From Thiohalocapsa sp. PB-PSB1 (lineage in GTDB: Bacteria > Pseudomonadota > Gammaproteobacteria > Chromatiales > Chromatiaceae): DNA of 64,000 nucleotides. Under the pieces are notes generated by a model that ran no database searches, was not told where the DNA came from, and saw nothing but the letters and a program-made list of their open reading frames with translations. Position numbers and translations under genes: made by a program. Positions 53,367 to 63,020 of the stretch are shown here, piece by piece. Each line of letters starts with the position of its first letter. Positions within the stretch are counted from its first letter, which is position 1. The DNA is taken from assembly GCA_016745215.1 (NCBI GenBank), contig CP050890.1:7333001-7397000 (forward strand), written 5' to 3'.

Positions 53367-53890
53367 CTCGATGCTTGCTGGACTGGGCCACATCACGGAA
53401 CAAGGATATCGAAAGTAGAGGCTGGCTTTGGAGAGCCTTGCTGGGACCGCCGGCTTTCCAGCCGGCCGGGATTGGCCACTGGGACCGCTGGCTTTCTAGC
53501 CGGCACGTCTTTGGCACGGCTCAATGCCGTGCCAAAGACGTAGGAAATCGCGAAAACCCTTCAAACCCGAGCCAAACTCATCCGAGCTGAACATTTGGGA
53601 GGATATGTACCAAGTCGCCCTGGCCGCAAGATCGCCTGATGCGGGCATTGAGCCCGCATCAGGCGAGGCCGGCTGGAAAGCCGGCGCTCCCAGTAGGCCG
53701 GCTGGAAAGCCGGCGCTCCCAGTAGGCCGGCTGGAAAGCCGGCGCTCCCAGTAGGCCGGCTGGAAAGCCGGCGTTCCCAGTAGGCCGGCTGGAAAGCCGG
53801 CACTCCCAGTAAGCCGGCTGGAAAGCCGGCGCTCCCAGTAGGCCGGCGCTCCCGGTCAGCCGGCGCTCCTAGGGCTCGGGGGTCTGGGGT
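53367..53890. repeat. Composite hairpin element, copy B, with expanded 29-bp units
   Basis: Nearly the same as 39566-39936 but carrying about six extra tandem units of AGGCCGGCTGGAAAGCCGGC plus GCTCCCAGT (53669-53850). Both perfect hairpins of copy A are conserved (ACGTCTTTGGCACGGC arms; CGCCTGATGCGGGC arms). It abuts the REPIN at 53365. Confidence 0.85.
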
Positions 53891-54011
53891 TGTTCGACGC
53901 CAAACGCTGCTCGACGGGCAGATGCGGTTGGATCGCCTGTACGTTAACTTTCCGTATTCTTTGCGCAGCCTCGGAGCTTGGAAATCAGCATTGGGTCAGC
54001 GCAGAGCTCTT

Positions 54012-55121
54012 TTATCCCGGCATGGTCGGGAAACCCGCCCGGGGTCCCATCTCGTAGCGATCGCGGGCGTACAATGGTGGCGACTGCATGTAGATTGCGA
54101 CTAATTCGGCGATGGATTCGAGCGCTTCCTGATGGATGCGCTCGTAGCCGTGTGATGCGTCGATGCCAAAGGCGACCAGGGCGGTACGGACGTCGTTGCC
54201 GGCTTCCAGCGCGGCGGCGCTGTCGGAACGGTAGTATTTGAAAACGTCTCGCTGGTGCGGGATGTTGAATTCCTGGCAGATTTGGATGATGCGCCGGGTC
54301 AGGTGATAGTCGAATGGCCCGCCCATGTCGGCCATGCAGATGGTGGCGCCGAATTCGCTGGAGTTCTGTCCCGGCGCCGTGGTGCCGTTATCGATGGTCA
54401 GCATTTCGGCCACGTCCTGGTGTAATGCGGCGGAGGCGCCGGAGCCGATTTCTTCGGCGATGGTGAACAATGGGTGGCAGTCCACCGGTAAGGTCACTTC
54501 GCTCTCGACAATCGCCTTGGTGGCGGCGAGCAATAATGCGGCACCGGCTTTGTCGTCCAGGTGGCGAGAGTTAATGTAACCAGTGGCGGTGACCTCGGGG
54601 TTAGTGTCGATGGCGACGAAATCGCCGATGTGTACGCCGAGCTTGAGGAGGTCGTGGAGATCGGACACGCGCTCGTCGATGCGAAATTCCACATGGTCCC
54701 AGCCGCTGGGCTGGCTGTCGATTTCCGGACCGAAGGTGTGTCCGGATGCTTTCATCGGTAAGATAGTGCCGCGGTGCTGGCCTACGTCGGTAAATAGGGT
54801 GCAGCGCGCACCCTCGGCGAACCGCGCGTTCCAATGCCCGACTGCTACTAGCTGCAGGCGGCCATTGGGTTTGAGCGCCTTGACCATGGCGCCGAGGGTG
54901 TCGATGTGCGCGACGATTGCCTTGTTCGGTCGCGATACTTCGCCTTTGAGGGTGGCGCGAATGGCGCCACGCCGGGTCAGTTCGAACGGGATGCCGAAGC
55001 TCTCCAGTTCTTCGCAAACCAGATGCACGGCACGGTCGGTATAGCCGGAGGGGCTCGGCGTGAACAGCAGCTTGAGCAGGGTCTCCAGTAGGTAGTCGGT
55101 GTCGATTCGAAGAGCTTTCAA
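54012..55121 (-). CDS. NAGGN-system M42-family metallopeptidase
   Basis: This 369-aa dinuclear zinc peptidase-like protein has metal ligands visible in VAHIDT (His72), SRHLDDKAGA (Asp189/190), TIAEEIGSGA (Glu223/224) and DASHGYERIH (His about 335). This subtype is found next to N-acetylglutaminylglutamine synthesis genes and is presumed to degrade or trim the osmolyte dipeptide; the exact reaction is not established. The gene ends the operon. Its ATG overlaps the synthetase stop (ATGA). No defect seen. Confidence 0.9.
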   Translation of the reverse strand: MKALRIDTDYLLETLLKLLFTPSPSGYTDRAVHLVCEELESFGIPFELTRRGAIRATLKGEVSRPNKAIVAHIDTLGAMVKALKPNGRLQLVAVGHWNARFAEGARCTLFTDVGQHRGTILPMKASGHTFGPEIDSQPSGWDHVEFRIDERVSDLHDLLKLGVHIGDFVAIDTNPEVTATGYINSRHLDDKAGAALLLAATKAIVESEVTLPVDCHPLFTIAEEIGSGASAALHQDVAEMLTIDNGTTAPGQNSSEFGATICMADMGGPFDYHLTRRIIQICQEFNIPHQRDVFKYYRSDSAAALEAGNDVRTALVAFGIDASHGYERIHQEALESIAELVAIYMQSPPLYARDRYEMGPRAGFPTMPG

Positions 55122-56866
55122 ACACGGACCTCGCGAGTGGTTGTCTGCGGGAAGAGCAGATCGACAAAGCGCTCGGCGGTGGGTTGTGGCTCATGGTTGG
55201 CCAGACCCGGTCGCTCGTTTGCCTCGATGATGACGTAGTCGGATTTAGTCACGTCAGGCACTAGGAAGTCAAGGCCGGTCACCGGGATATCAAGGGCGCG
55301 AGCGGCTTCTTTGGAGGCGCGTGCGAGGGCTGGGGATAGGTCCGCCGTTACATCGTGTATGGTGCCGCCGGTGTGCAGGTTAGCGGTCTTACGCACCACC
55401 AGGGTCTCGCACTCGGGCAAGATGTCTTGCATGGCATAGCCGGCCAGACGCACGCAGCGCTCGGTTTCTGTATCCATCGGAATGGACGATTCGCCGCCGG
55501 TTGCCGCCCGGCGGCGGCGGCTTTGGATCTGGATCAGCTCGCTGATGGTGTGCGAACCTGTGCCCACCACCTGGGCTGGACGGCGTATGGCAGCCGCCAC
55601 CACTTCAAAATCGATCACGATGATGCGCAGGTCGTCGCCGGTGCAGAATTCTTCCAGAATCACGGTCTCGCAGATGCTTCGGGCGGTATTTACCGCGCCC
55701 TCCAGGTCGCGCGGGTCGCGGATGTCGACGCTGATGCCGGCGCCCTGCTCGCCGCGCGCCGGTTTGATGACAATGCGTTTGTGCTGGGTCAGGAAGGCTT
55801 CGGCCTGGTCCAGCGCCCGGTACAGGGTTTGGTCCGGCACCCGCAGCCCGACCCTGCGCAGCAGCCGTTGGGTGACCGCTTTATCGTCGCAGCGGCTCAT
55901 GGCCACCGCCGTGGTCAGTTCGCTCAAGGATTCGCGACAGACGATACGACGGCCGCCCAGGCTGAGGGCGAAGTAGCCACCCTCGGCATCGACGACCTCG
56001 ATGCCGATGCCGCGCCGGCGAGCCTCGTTGACGATGATGGCGGCGTAGGGGTTCAGCTTGGCCTCGGGCTGTTGGCCGATGAACAATGGCTCGTTGAAGG
56101 CGTTTTTGTTCTTCAGCGCAAAGACCGGCACCCGCGCGAAACCGAGCTTTTCGTATAGCCGGATGGCGCTGTTGTTGTCATGCATCACCGATAGGTCCAG
56201 AAAGGCGCGGCCACGCGCCTGGTAGAACTCCGCCACCCGGCGCACCAGCGCCTCGCCAACCCCTGGATAGGGCGCCTGGCTGTCCACCGCCAGCGCCCAC
56301 AGGCTGGCGCCGCCTTCGATGTCGCTGAATGCCTCGTAGTGGTCGATACCGGTCACCACGCCGATGATGGAGCCGTCTTGCTCGTCTTCGGCGACCCAAT
56401 ATTGCAATACGCGCGAGGCACGCTTGTCCCAGACGAACTCTGGGTTGGGCGGTACCATGTGCCTCGATGCATACAATCGATGGGCGGCTTCCGCGTCATC
56501 GTAGCTTTTCAACAGGCGGACGAAAAAGCCCCGGGTACCTCGGTTGGAACATTGGTAGCGATCCAACCATAAGCGGAAGGTGTGGGATGGGTCTAGGAAT
56601 AGATCCTGCGGGGCATAGGATAAAACGACATGCGGATCGCGCAGGTAGAGCGCCACGTCGCGGGTGTTCGGGCGTTCTTCCTGCAGACAGTCGGCAAGCC
56701 GTTTCAGATTGTCGAAGGTCTGGCCGAAAATCAGCCTGCCCCAGCCGCAGTCGACAATGGTTTCGGACCAGATTTCGTCCTCGTGGCGGGGCTTGTTGTC
56801 CCAACTGCTGACCGATGGCGCACGTCGGCGTTCCAACCGATGGCGGATCTTGTCTTTGCTTGCCAT
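55118..56866 (-). CDS. ngg: N-acetylglutaminylglutamine synthetase (GNAT + ATP-grasp)
   Basis: This 582-aa bifunctional enzyme is for the compatible solute NAGGN. A GNAT acetyltransferase domain (about 115-265; GIDHYEAFSDIEGGASLWALAVDSQAPYPGVGEALVRRV with the acetyl-CoA Q/R-x-x-G-x-G/A-like loop, then DLSVMHDNNSAIRLYEKLGF) is followed by an ATP-grasp ligase domain (about 290-580; IVIKPARGEQGAGISVDI, VILEEFCTGDDLRIIVIDFEVV, YVIIEANERPG). The protein joins two glutamines and acetylates them. Intact, with the amidotransferase directly upstream and the M42 peptidase coupled downstream. Expected to respond to osmotic stress. Confidence 0.92.
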   Translation of the reverse strand: MASKDKIRHRLERRRAPSVSSWDNKPRHEDEIWSETIVDCGWGRLIFGQTFDNLKRLADCLQEERPNTRDVALYLRDPHVVLSYAPQDLFLDPSHTFRLWLDRYQCSNRGTRGFFVRLLKSYDDAEAAHRLYASRHMVPPNPEFVWDKRASRVLQYWVAEDEQDGSIIGVVTGIDHYEAFSDIEGGASLWALAVDSQAPYPGVGEALVRRVAEFYQARGRAFLDLSVMHDNNSAIRLYEKLGFARVPVFALKNKNAFNEPLFIGQQPEAKLNPYAAIIVNEARRRGIGIEVVDAEGGYFALSLGGRRIVCRESLSELTTAVAMSRCDDKAVTQRLLRRVGLRVPDQTLYRALDQAEAFLTQHKRIVIKPARGEQGAGISVDIRDPRDLEGAVNTARSICETVILEEFCTGDDLRIIVIDFEVVAAAIRRPAQVVGTGSHTISELIQIQSRRRRAATGGESSIPMDTETERCVRLAGYAMQDILPECETLVVRKTANLHTGGTIHDVTADLSPALARASKEAARALDIPVTGLDFLVPDVTKSDYVIIEANERPGLANHEPQPTAERFVDLLFPQTTTREVRV

Positions 56867-56869
56867 GTC

Positions 56870-58657
56870 TTAGATTCCCTGTTGTTGCAGCCAGAGTTCC
56901 AACAGGGCGACTTGCCAGAGTTTGGAACCGCGCAATGGGGTGATGTGCTGCTCCGGTGCGGCCAGCAATTCTTCGACATAGTCGGTTTGGAATAATCGGC
57001 GCTCACGGGCGCGCTGCGATAGTACCGTATCGCGCATCATGTCCAGCACTTCGCCGCGGGGGTACTTCAGCGCCGGCACCGGGAAATAGCCCTTCGGCCG
57101 GTCGATGACCTGGCTCGGGATGACGCGCCGGCCGACCGCTTTCAGCACGCATTTACCCTCGTCGCAGAGCTTGTGCTCGGCCGGGATGCGCGCTGCCAAC
57201 TCCACCAGCTCGTGATCTAGGAAGGGTACGCGCGCCTCCAGGCCCCAGGCCATGGTCATGTTGTCCACGCGCTTGACCGGATCATCCACGAGCATGATCA
57301 GCTGGTCGATGCGCAACGCCTTGTCCACAGCAGCATCGGCCCCGGCCATGGCGAAGTGTTCGCGGATGAAGTCGCGGCTGTGGTCGTTGCCATGCAGGCG
57401 TGGATGCACCGCGCGCAGATACTCCTGATGGTCGCGGTCGCAGAACACGCGGGCATATTCTGCCGCGGCATCCGTGTCGGGTCCGCTATCGGCCGCCAGC
57501 GGTGGATACCAGTGGTAGCCGGCAAACACCTCGTCGGCGCCTTGCCCGCTCTGCACCACTTTGACATGCTTGGCAACCTCTTGCGACAGCAGATAAAAGC
57601 CGATCGCGTCATGGCTGACCATGGGTTCGGCCATGGCCTGGATACAGCCGGGCAGGTTCGGCAGCAGCCGACTGGCGGAGTCGACATGAATCTTGTGATG
57701 CGTCGTACCATAGTGCTTGGCGATGATGTCGGAATACTGAAACTCGTCTCCGGCCTCGTCACCGACGCTTTCGAAGCCCACCGAGAAGGTATTCAAGCCG
57801 CTCTGGCCTTGTTCTGCCAGCAGCCCGACGATCAGGCTGGAGTCGAGGCCGCCGGACAGCAGTACGCCGACATCCACATCCGCCACCAGGCGGCGCTGCA
57901 CCGCGGTGCGCAGCGCTTGCAGAACCAGATCCTGCCAGTCTTGGAAGCTGTAATCGCGCTCTTCCGGCTGCGTCTCGAAGCGCGGCGTCCAGTAAATCTG
58001 TTCGCGGCTGGTGCCGTCGGCTTCGATCACGCGCATGCTGGCCGGCGGCAATTTGCGCACACCGCGCAGGATGGTGTACGGCGCCGGCACCACGGCATGA
58101 AAATGCATGTAATGATGTAATGCCACCGCATCCAGGTCGGTGTCGATACCGCCCCCCGCCAGCAGTGCCGGCAAGGTGGAGGCAAAGCGCAGCGCACCTG
58201 GGAGTTCCGCGAAGTACAGAGGCTTGATGCCGAGCCGGTCGCGGACCAGGGTGAGCCGGCCATTGTCGCGCTCGGCAACGGCAAATGCGAACATACCCTG
58301 GAAGCGGTGGACGCAGTTCGTGCCCCAGGCATGAAATGCTTTTAGCACGACTTCTGTGTCGCCATGGGAGAAAAATCTATAGCCCAGCGCCTCCAGCTCA
58401 GTGCGCAGCTGCTTGTAGTTATAGATACAGCCGTTGAATGCGACCGTCAGCCCCAGCTCGCTGTCCACCATGGGCTGGCTGGCGTGGGTGCTGAGATCGA
58501 TAATGCTGAGCCGCCGATGCCCCAGCGCGATGCGCGCCTGCTGGACCATGCCGCTGCCGTCCGGGCCGCGCGGCTGCATACTCTGGTTGATGGCATTCAG
58601 GGCGCCAAGATCGATGGGGCGGTCGTCGAAACGAATTTCACCGCAAAATCCACACAT
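56870..58657 (-). CDS. asnO: N-acetylglutaminylglutamine amidotransferase (asparagine-synthetase-like)
   Basis: This 595-aa protein is of asparagine-synthetase B type. Class II glutamine amidotransferase Cys2 is seen in MCGFCGEIRF, with RRLSIIDLSTHASQPM and VAFNGCIYNY. The ATP-pyrophosphatase loop LLSGGLDSSLIVGL lies at about 258-271 and GADEVFAGYHWYP at about 378. In this operon context it converts N-acetylglutaminylglutamine to its amide. The stop lies three bases before the synthetase ATG. It begins the three-gene operon and the intergenic region to the divergent oxidoreductase genes must carry its promoter. Confidence 0.92.
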   Translation of the reverse strand: MCGFCGEIRFDDRPIDLGALNAINQSMQPRGPDGSGMVQQARIALGHRRLSIIDLSTHASQPMVDSELGLTVAFNGCIYNYKQLRTELEALGYRFFSHGDTEVVLKAFHAWGTNCVHRFQGMFAFAVAERDNGRLTLVRDRLGIKPLYFAELPGALRFASTLPALLAGGGIDTDLDAVALHHYMHFHAVVPAPYTILRGVRKLPPASMRVIEADGTSREQIYWTPRFETQPEERDYSFQDWQDLVLQALRTAVQRRLVADVDVGVLLSGGLDSSLIVGLLAEQGQSGLNTFSVGFESVGDEAGDEFQYSDIIAKHYGTTHHKIHVDSASRLLPNLPGCIQAMAEPMVSHDAIGFYLLSQEVAKHVKVVQSGQGADEVFAGYHWYPPLAADSGPDTDAAAEYARVFCDRDHQEYLRAVHPRLHGNDHSRDFIREHFAMAGADAAVDKALRIDQLIMLVDDPVKRVDNMTMAWGLEARVPFLDHELVELAARIPAEHKLCDEGKCVLKAVGRRVIPSQVIDRPKGYFPVPALKYPRGEVLDMMRDTVLSQRARERRLFQTDYVEELLAAPEQHITPLRGSKLWQVALLELWLQQQGI

Positions 58658-59482
58658 CGGTAATTCCTCGGGTCAGGGTCGGCAGAAGGGAGGTAGCCTT
58701 GGGCAAGGCGAATCTTAGGAGGCTGCGAGGCAAAATGGCGGGGTTGAAGCGAAAAAGCCGGCGCCGAAAATGCTCCTGTTCCCTGGGCATCCCCCACAGC
58801 ATTCACCGCGCGGGGCTACTCCTGTGCAGGTATTCGTCGGCATCGGCATCGGCATCTTACCCGTCAGATCGGAGAGACACAGACTCGGAGAGACACGGGC
58901 ATTTAGGGTCGATTTCGATCGCGATTTCGACCTGGGGCGCGTCTTGTGCTCCCCAGGCGTGGTAATTCGTACTCGTGCCTGGAATACTTGCACAGTCTCA
59001 TGTTGTTTCGGGCTCGTGGGTTTGGACTCGTTGTTTTGGGAATCGCCGCCATCATTGGCTAGTGGAGCGGTACAGAAATCCCGAGGCGGTTCGTTGTCGT
59101 TGTCGTTGTCGTAATCGTAGTCGTTATCGAGCATTCGGCTAAGACGATTATGACAACGACAACGACCGGAAACTGTCTCGGAACATCTGCACCGAGGCAC
59201 TAGGTCGGCAATGCATGCATCCTGCTTCTCCCGCAAAAATCGATCTACAGTCTACCGAAACAAGCAGCCGGCTTCCAGGCAGCCTCGGCGGTTTGCTCTG
59301 GTCGCGCTTGAAGATTCATACTTCGTTCAGTGCAAGACGGCGACCGGCCGGCGAGGATGAAACGCTTGACGGAACAGGGCATAACCGCCAATCATCAGCT
59401 GCTGTCATCCCGGTCAGGTTGCGATCCAAGGCCGAATGCCGTGCGTCCTGGCACAACCAGATTTATCACCCCGGAGGCCACT
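58658..59482. other. Gene-free divergent region between NAGGN and oxidoreductase operons
   Basis: No gene was accepted. It has short simple repeats (GGCATC at about 58840-58860; GTCGTT-type at about 59095-59130) and one copy of a dispersed ~60-bp element at 59141-59205. Open frames here translate to repetitive DYDYDNDNDN or SRSKSR peptides of no family. Both flanking operons need promoters here; none was recognised with confidence. Confidence 0.5.
59141..59205 (+). repeat. Dispersed ~60-bp element, copy 2
   Basis: ATGACAACGACAACGACCGG then AAACTGTCTCGGAACATCTG and CACCGAGGCACTAGG, resembling 38891-38951 and 62859-62921. Confidence 0.55.
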
Positions 59483-59950
59483 ATGGTCGAACTTCGCGTT
59501 AACGGTGCCCTGCACCAATTGGATATAGACCCGCGGATGCCCCTGCTTTGGGCGTTGCGCGAACATGTCGGCATCACCGGCACCAAGTACGGATGCGGTA
59601 CCGGCCAATGCGGTGCCTGCACCGTTCATTTGAACGGGGCGGCAGTGCGCTCCTGCTCGTTATCGGTCGGCGGCGTTGCCGGTCAGCAGATCACAACCAT
59701 CGAGGGGCTGCTGCAAGGACCGAACGGCAAGATCGGCGAGGCGGTGCAGCAGGCTTGGCAAGATCTCGACGTGGTGCAATGCGGGTTCTGCCAGCCCGGT
59801 CAAATCATGCAGGCCAGCGCATTGCTCGCCGGCAATCCGCATCCGGACAAGGCCGCGATCGACGCGGGCATGTCCGGAAACCTTTGCCGCTGCGCGACCT
59901 ACGCGCGTGTCCGCGAAGCCATTAAACAGGCCGCCGAGCGCCTGGCCTGA
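59483..59950 (+). CDS. 2Fe-2S subunit of a molybdenum hydroxylase (IorA-like)
   Basis: This 155-aa protein carries two [2Fe-2S] clusters. The plant-ferredoxin-like cluster uses Cys38, 43, 46 and 58 (YGCGTGQCGACTVH ... RSCSL). The second, helical, uses the C-G-F-C and C-R-C pairs in VVQCGFCQPGQ and GNLCRCATY. It passes electrons from the molybdopterin subunit encoded 17 bases downstream. The pair resembles isoquinoline 1-oxidoreductase IorA/IorB and other cytochrome-linked xanthine dehydrogenase-family enzymes without an FAD subunit. GGAGG five bases ahead sets the start at 59483; the longer frame is not coding. Confidence 0.9.
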   Translation: MVELRVNGALHQLDIDPRMPLLWALREHVGITGTKYGCGTGQCGACTVHLNGAAVRSCSLSVGGVAGQQITTIEGLLQGPNGKIGEAVQQAWQDLDVVQCGFCQPGQIMQASALLAGNPHPDKAAIDAGMSGNLCRCATYARVREAIKQAAERLA

Positions 59951-59967
59951 ACGGGGAGAAGCCGAAC

Positions 59968-62184
59968 ATGAAACAACATCATTTCAAGCATCGCAGCGCT
60001 GCCGGTATCAATCGTCGGGTGTTTCTAAAATCCAGCGGCACTGCCGCCGCGGGGCTTATGCTCGGTGTCTGGATACCGGTTGCCGCGGACACCCGCACGG
60101 CCGGTCCAGGTCTGGCCGGCGGTGCAGATGCAGACAGCGGCGAGTTTGAACCCAACGCGTTCCTGCGCATTGGCCTGGACGACAGCGTCACCGTGATCTG
60201 CAAGCATCTGGAAATGGGTCAGGGCACCTATACTGGCCTGCCGACCCTGGTTGCCGAGGAGTTGGATGCGAGCTGGGAACAGGTGCGTGCCGAGGGCGCA
60301 CCGGCGGATGCCGACCGCTATGGCAATCTGTTTTGGGGTCCGGTGCAGGGCACCGGCGGCAGTACCGCCATCGCCAATTCCTTCGAGCAATTGCGCAAGG
60401 CCGGTGCCGCTGCGCGGCAGATGCTGGTCGCGGCGGCCGCGGCGCAATGGCAGGTGCCGGCGGCGGAGATCAGTATTCGCGATGGCATTCTCAGCCATGC
60501 CGCATCCGGCAACCAATCCGGCTTCGGCGCATTGGCGCAGGCGGCGGCGACTCAGCCGGTGCCGACCGAGCCCAAGCTCAAGCAACCCTCCGAATTCCGT
60601 CTGATCGGTAAGGCAAAATTGCCGCGCAAGGACAGCGCGACCAAATGCAACGGCAGCGCCCTGTTCACCCAGGACGTGCGCTTGCCGAACATGCTGACCG
60701 CGGTGGTGGCGCATCCTCCGTTGTTCGGCGCCAAACCGCGCTCGTTCGACGACAGCGCGGCCAAGGCCATCCCGGGCGTCGAGCGCGTGGTGCAGATTCC
60801 GAACGGCATCGCGGTGTTGGGACAGGATTTCTGGAGCGCCAAACAGGGTCGCGACGCGTTGCAGATCGACTGGGACGACAGCGCTGCTTTCAAGCAGAGC
60901 TGCAAGCAGATTTTGGCGGATTATCGCAAGCTGGCGGAACAACCGGGCAAGTCCGCGCGCGCCGACGGCGACGTCGACCGGGCTCTGGCGCGGGCAGACA
61001 TCGTGATCGATGCCGAATACAGCTTTCCCTATCTGGCGCACGCGGCGATGGAGACCATGGACTGTATCATCTCCCCGGACAGCGGCGGCGGCGTACGGGT
61101 GATCAATGGCGAACAATTTCAGACCATCGATCAGCAGGCCATCGCCGGGGCGCTCGGCATTGCTCCGGATCGGGTCCATATCGAGATGCTGTATGCCGGC
61201 GGCTCGTTCGGCCGGCGTGCCAACCCGAGCTCGGATTATTTGGTCGAGGCCGCACTGATTTATAAGGCCAACGGCGCTAAGCAACCCGTCAAATTGATCT
61301 GGACGCGCGAGGATGACATGCGCGCCGGCTGGTACCGGCCGCTGTATCTGCATCGACTGAAGGCCGGTCTGGACGCGAATGGGCGGCCGATCGCCTGGCA
61401 GCATCGTATTGTAGGCCAGTCTATTATCGCCGGCACCGCCTTTGAGCAGGGACTGATCGTCGATGGAATCGACCAGACCTCGGTGGAAGGCGCCGCCGAC
61501 CTGCCCTATGCGATTGAAAACCTGGCCTGTGAGCTGCATTCGCCGCAATTGTCGGTGCCGGTGCAATGGTGGCGTGCGGTGGGCTCGACGCATACCGCAT
61601 TTGCCGCTGAATGCATGATGGACGAGCTGGCCGAACGCGCGGGGCGGGATCCGGTCGCGTTTCGCATGGCACTGCTGGAGGGCCACCCGCGTCATCAGGG
61701 GGTGCTCGAATTGGCGGCGGAGAAGTCCGGTTGGGGCAGCCCGATGGCTGCAGGTCGCGGTCGAGGCGTCGCCGTGCACGAGTCTTTCAACAGCTATGTC
61801 GCCCAGGTCGCGGAGGTCAGTGTCGACGGCAACGGCGGCTTCCGCGTGGAGCGGGTGGTGATTGCCGTGGATTGCGGCATGGCCATCAACCCGGATGTGG
61901 TGGTTGCCCAGATGGAGGGCGGTATGGGCTTTGGCCTGTCAGCGGCGCTGATGAGCCAGATCCAGATGCGCGATGGTGTTGTACAGCAGTCTAACTTCCA
62001 TGACTACCAAGTCCTACGCATGGACCAAATGCCCGAGGTCGAGGTGTATATCGTGCCCTCCGCCGAGCCGCCCACCGGCGTCGGCGAGCCATCCACGCCG
62101 GTGATCGCCCCGGCGGTTGCCAATGCTCTGTTCATGGCCACCGGGCAGCGCTTGCGCAATCTGCCGCTGAAACTGGCCTCTTGA
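59968..62184 (+). CDS. Molybdopterin subunit of xanthine dehydrogenase-family oxidoreductase (IorB-like)
   Basis: This 738-aa protein is exported by the Tat route: NRRVFLKSSG (Arg16-Arg17) followed by AAAGLMLGVWIPVAA. The Mo-cofactor and substrate domains contain LEMGQGTYTGLPTLVAEEL, VQGTGGSTAIANSFEQLR, MLYAGGSFGRRANPSSDY and a late GVGEPSTPVIAPAVANALF, where the Glu is the usual active-site base. Such enzymes hydroxylate aldehydes or N-heterocycles; the closest named type is isoquinoline 1-oxidoreductase beta subunit, but substrate is not inferable. It needs a XdhC-type or other sulfuration factor, not seen here. Location periplasmic, electron acceptor probably a cytochrome. Confidence 0.9.
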   Translation: MKQHHFKHRSAAGINRRVFLKSSGTAAAGLMLGVWIPVAADTRTAGPGLAGGADADSGEFEPNAFLRIGLDDSVTVICKHLEMGQGTYTGLPTLVAEELDASWEQVRAEGAPADADRYGNLFWGPVQGTGGSTAIANSFEQLRKAGAAARQMLVAAAAAQWQVPAAEISIRDGILSHAASGNQSGFGALAQAAATQPVPTEPKLKQPSEFRLIGKAKLPRKDSATKCNGSALFTQDVRLPNMLTAVVAHPPLFGAKPRSFDDSAAKAIPGVERVVQIPNGIAVLGQDFWSAKQGRDALQIDWDDSAAFKQSCKQILADYRKLAEQPGKSARADGDVDRALARADIVIDAEYSFPYLAHAAMETMDCIISPDSGGGVRVINGEQFQTIDQQAIAGALGIAPDRVHIEMLYAGGSFGRRANPSSDYLVEAALIYKANGAKQPVKLIWTREDDMRAGWYRPLYLHRLKAGLDANGRPIAWQHRIVGQSIIAGTAFEQGLIVDGIDQTSVEGAADLPYAIENLACELHSPQLSVPVQWWRAVGSTHTAFAAECMMDELAERAGRDPVAFRMALLEGHPRHQGVLELAAEKSGWGSPMAAGRGRGVAVHESFNSYVAQVAEVSVDGNGGFRVERVVIAVDCGMAINPDVVVAQMEGGMGFGLSAALMSQIQMRDGVVQQSNFHDYQVLRMDQMPEVEVYIVPSAEPPTGVGEPSTPVIAPAVANALFMATGQRLRNLPLKLAS

Positions 62185-62371
62185 TGTCTGACGTGCTAAA
62201 GCCTGTTTGCAACTCCGGCTTGTTCATGAGAATCAAAGCCGCGGCCTGCCGAGCATGCAGCGCAAGGACCCGTTGCGAGCGGCCCGCGGCGGTTGCTATC
62301 CTGCTCTGGACCCCTCCCGGGCCGTCGTCCGCAACAGGTTCCTTTGGCAGCAGCATTTCGGAGTATGCCCC

Positions 62372-62773
62372 ATGCTGAGGACAAACAGGCTGAAGACGAA
62401 CAGGGCGTCGCCATCATTGCTCTTGGTATGCGTCGTGCTCTGTTGTCTAAGCAGTGGGAACCTAAGGGCTTCACAGGGAAACTGCGAAGACGCCGTTACA
62501 ACAGCCGAGATGCAACGCTGCGCGAGCCAGCGCTACCAGACTGCCGATGCCAGGCTGAACCGGGTCTATCGACGTCTCCTCTCCCAATTGCCAAGCGAGC
62601 GCCGCGCCAAGTTGCGCACCGCACAACGGGCTTGGATGGAGTTTCGGGACAAGCACCTGGATTTCGTTGTCAGCAGCGTCGAAGGCGGGACCATGGCCCC
62701 TGTCTTGTCCCTGTCCGAGAAGGCGGCCATGACCGAACGCAGGGCAAAGGAATTGGAGGGCTGGTTGGAGTAA
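62372..62773 (+). CDS. LprI-like (DUF1311) exported protein
   Basis: This 133-aa protein has a signal or lipoprotein-like leader (PSLLLVCVVLCCLSSGNLRA) and then the DUF1311/lysozyme-inhibitor LprI N-terminal domain: CEDAVTTAEMQRCASQRYQTADARLNRVYRRLLSQL and LRTAQRAWMEFRDKHLDF. The Cys pair and the W-x-x-F-R-D motif are typical. CGGAG lies before the ATG at 62372. Members bind lysozyme in some species; others have unknown roles. The neighbouring muramidase gene makes a cell-wall role plausible but does not prove it. Confidence 0.8.
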   Translation: MLRTNRLKTNRASPSLLLVCVVLCCLSSGNLRASQGNCEDAVTTAEMQRCASQRYQTADARLNRVYRRLLSQLPSERRAKLRTAQRAWMEFRDKHLDFVVSSVEGGTMAPVLSLSEKAAMTERRAKELEGWLE

Positions 62774-62858
62774 CCGCAGCATGAAGTCGCTCCTGGGCAA
62801 CACTGCCAGCGCGCGGCATTTCTGCTTCAGGCGAGTGCTCTGCTGCGGAAGTCGCGCG

Positions 62859-62921
62859 ACCACGACAACCACAAACAGCAGAAACGGTGGCGGGATATCC
62901 GCACCGCTGCACTAGGCGATC
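62859..62921 (+). repeat. Dispersed ~60-bp element, copy 3
   Basis: ACCACGACAACCACAAACAG then CAGAAACGGTGGCGGGATAT and CCGCACCGCTGCACTAGGCG. Shared core with 38891-38951: CAGAAACG, GCGGGA-AT/C-ATCCGCAC. Confidence 0.55.
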
Positions 62922-63020
62922 GGAACGATCCCCTGGAGTAGGGATTCAGTAGGGAGATCAAAGGCGAATTCTTCCTTAGTCCCGGGGTGTCCTGTCCATT
63001 AACCGCGAGGAGAACCGAGT

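Noticed and set aside
58715..59236. 173-codon frame rich in DYDYDN and SRSKS
   Set aside because: Derived from simple GTCGTT- and GGCATC-type repeats; no start signal or homology.
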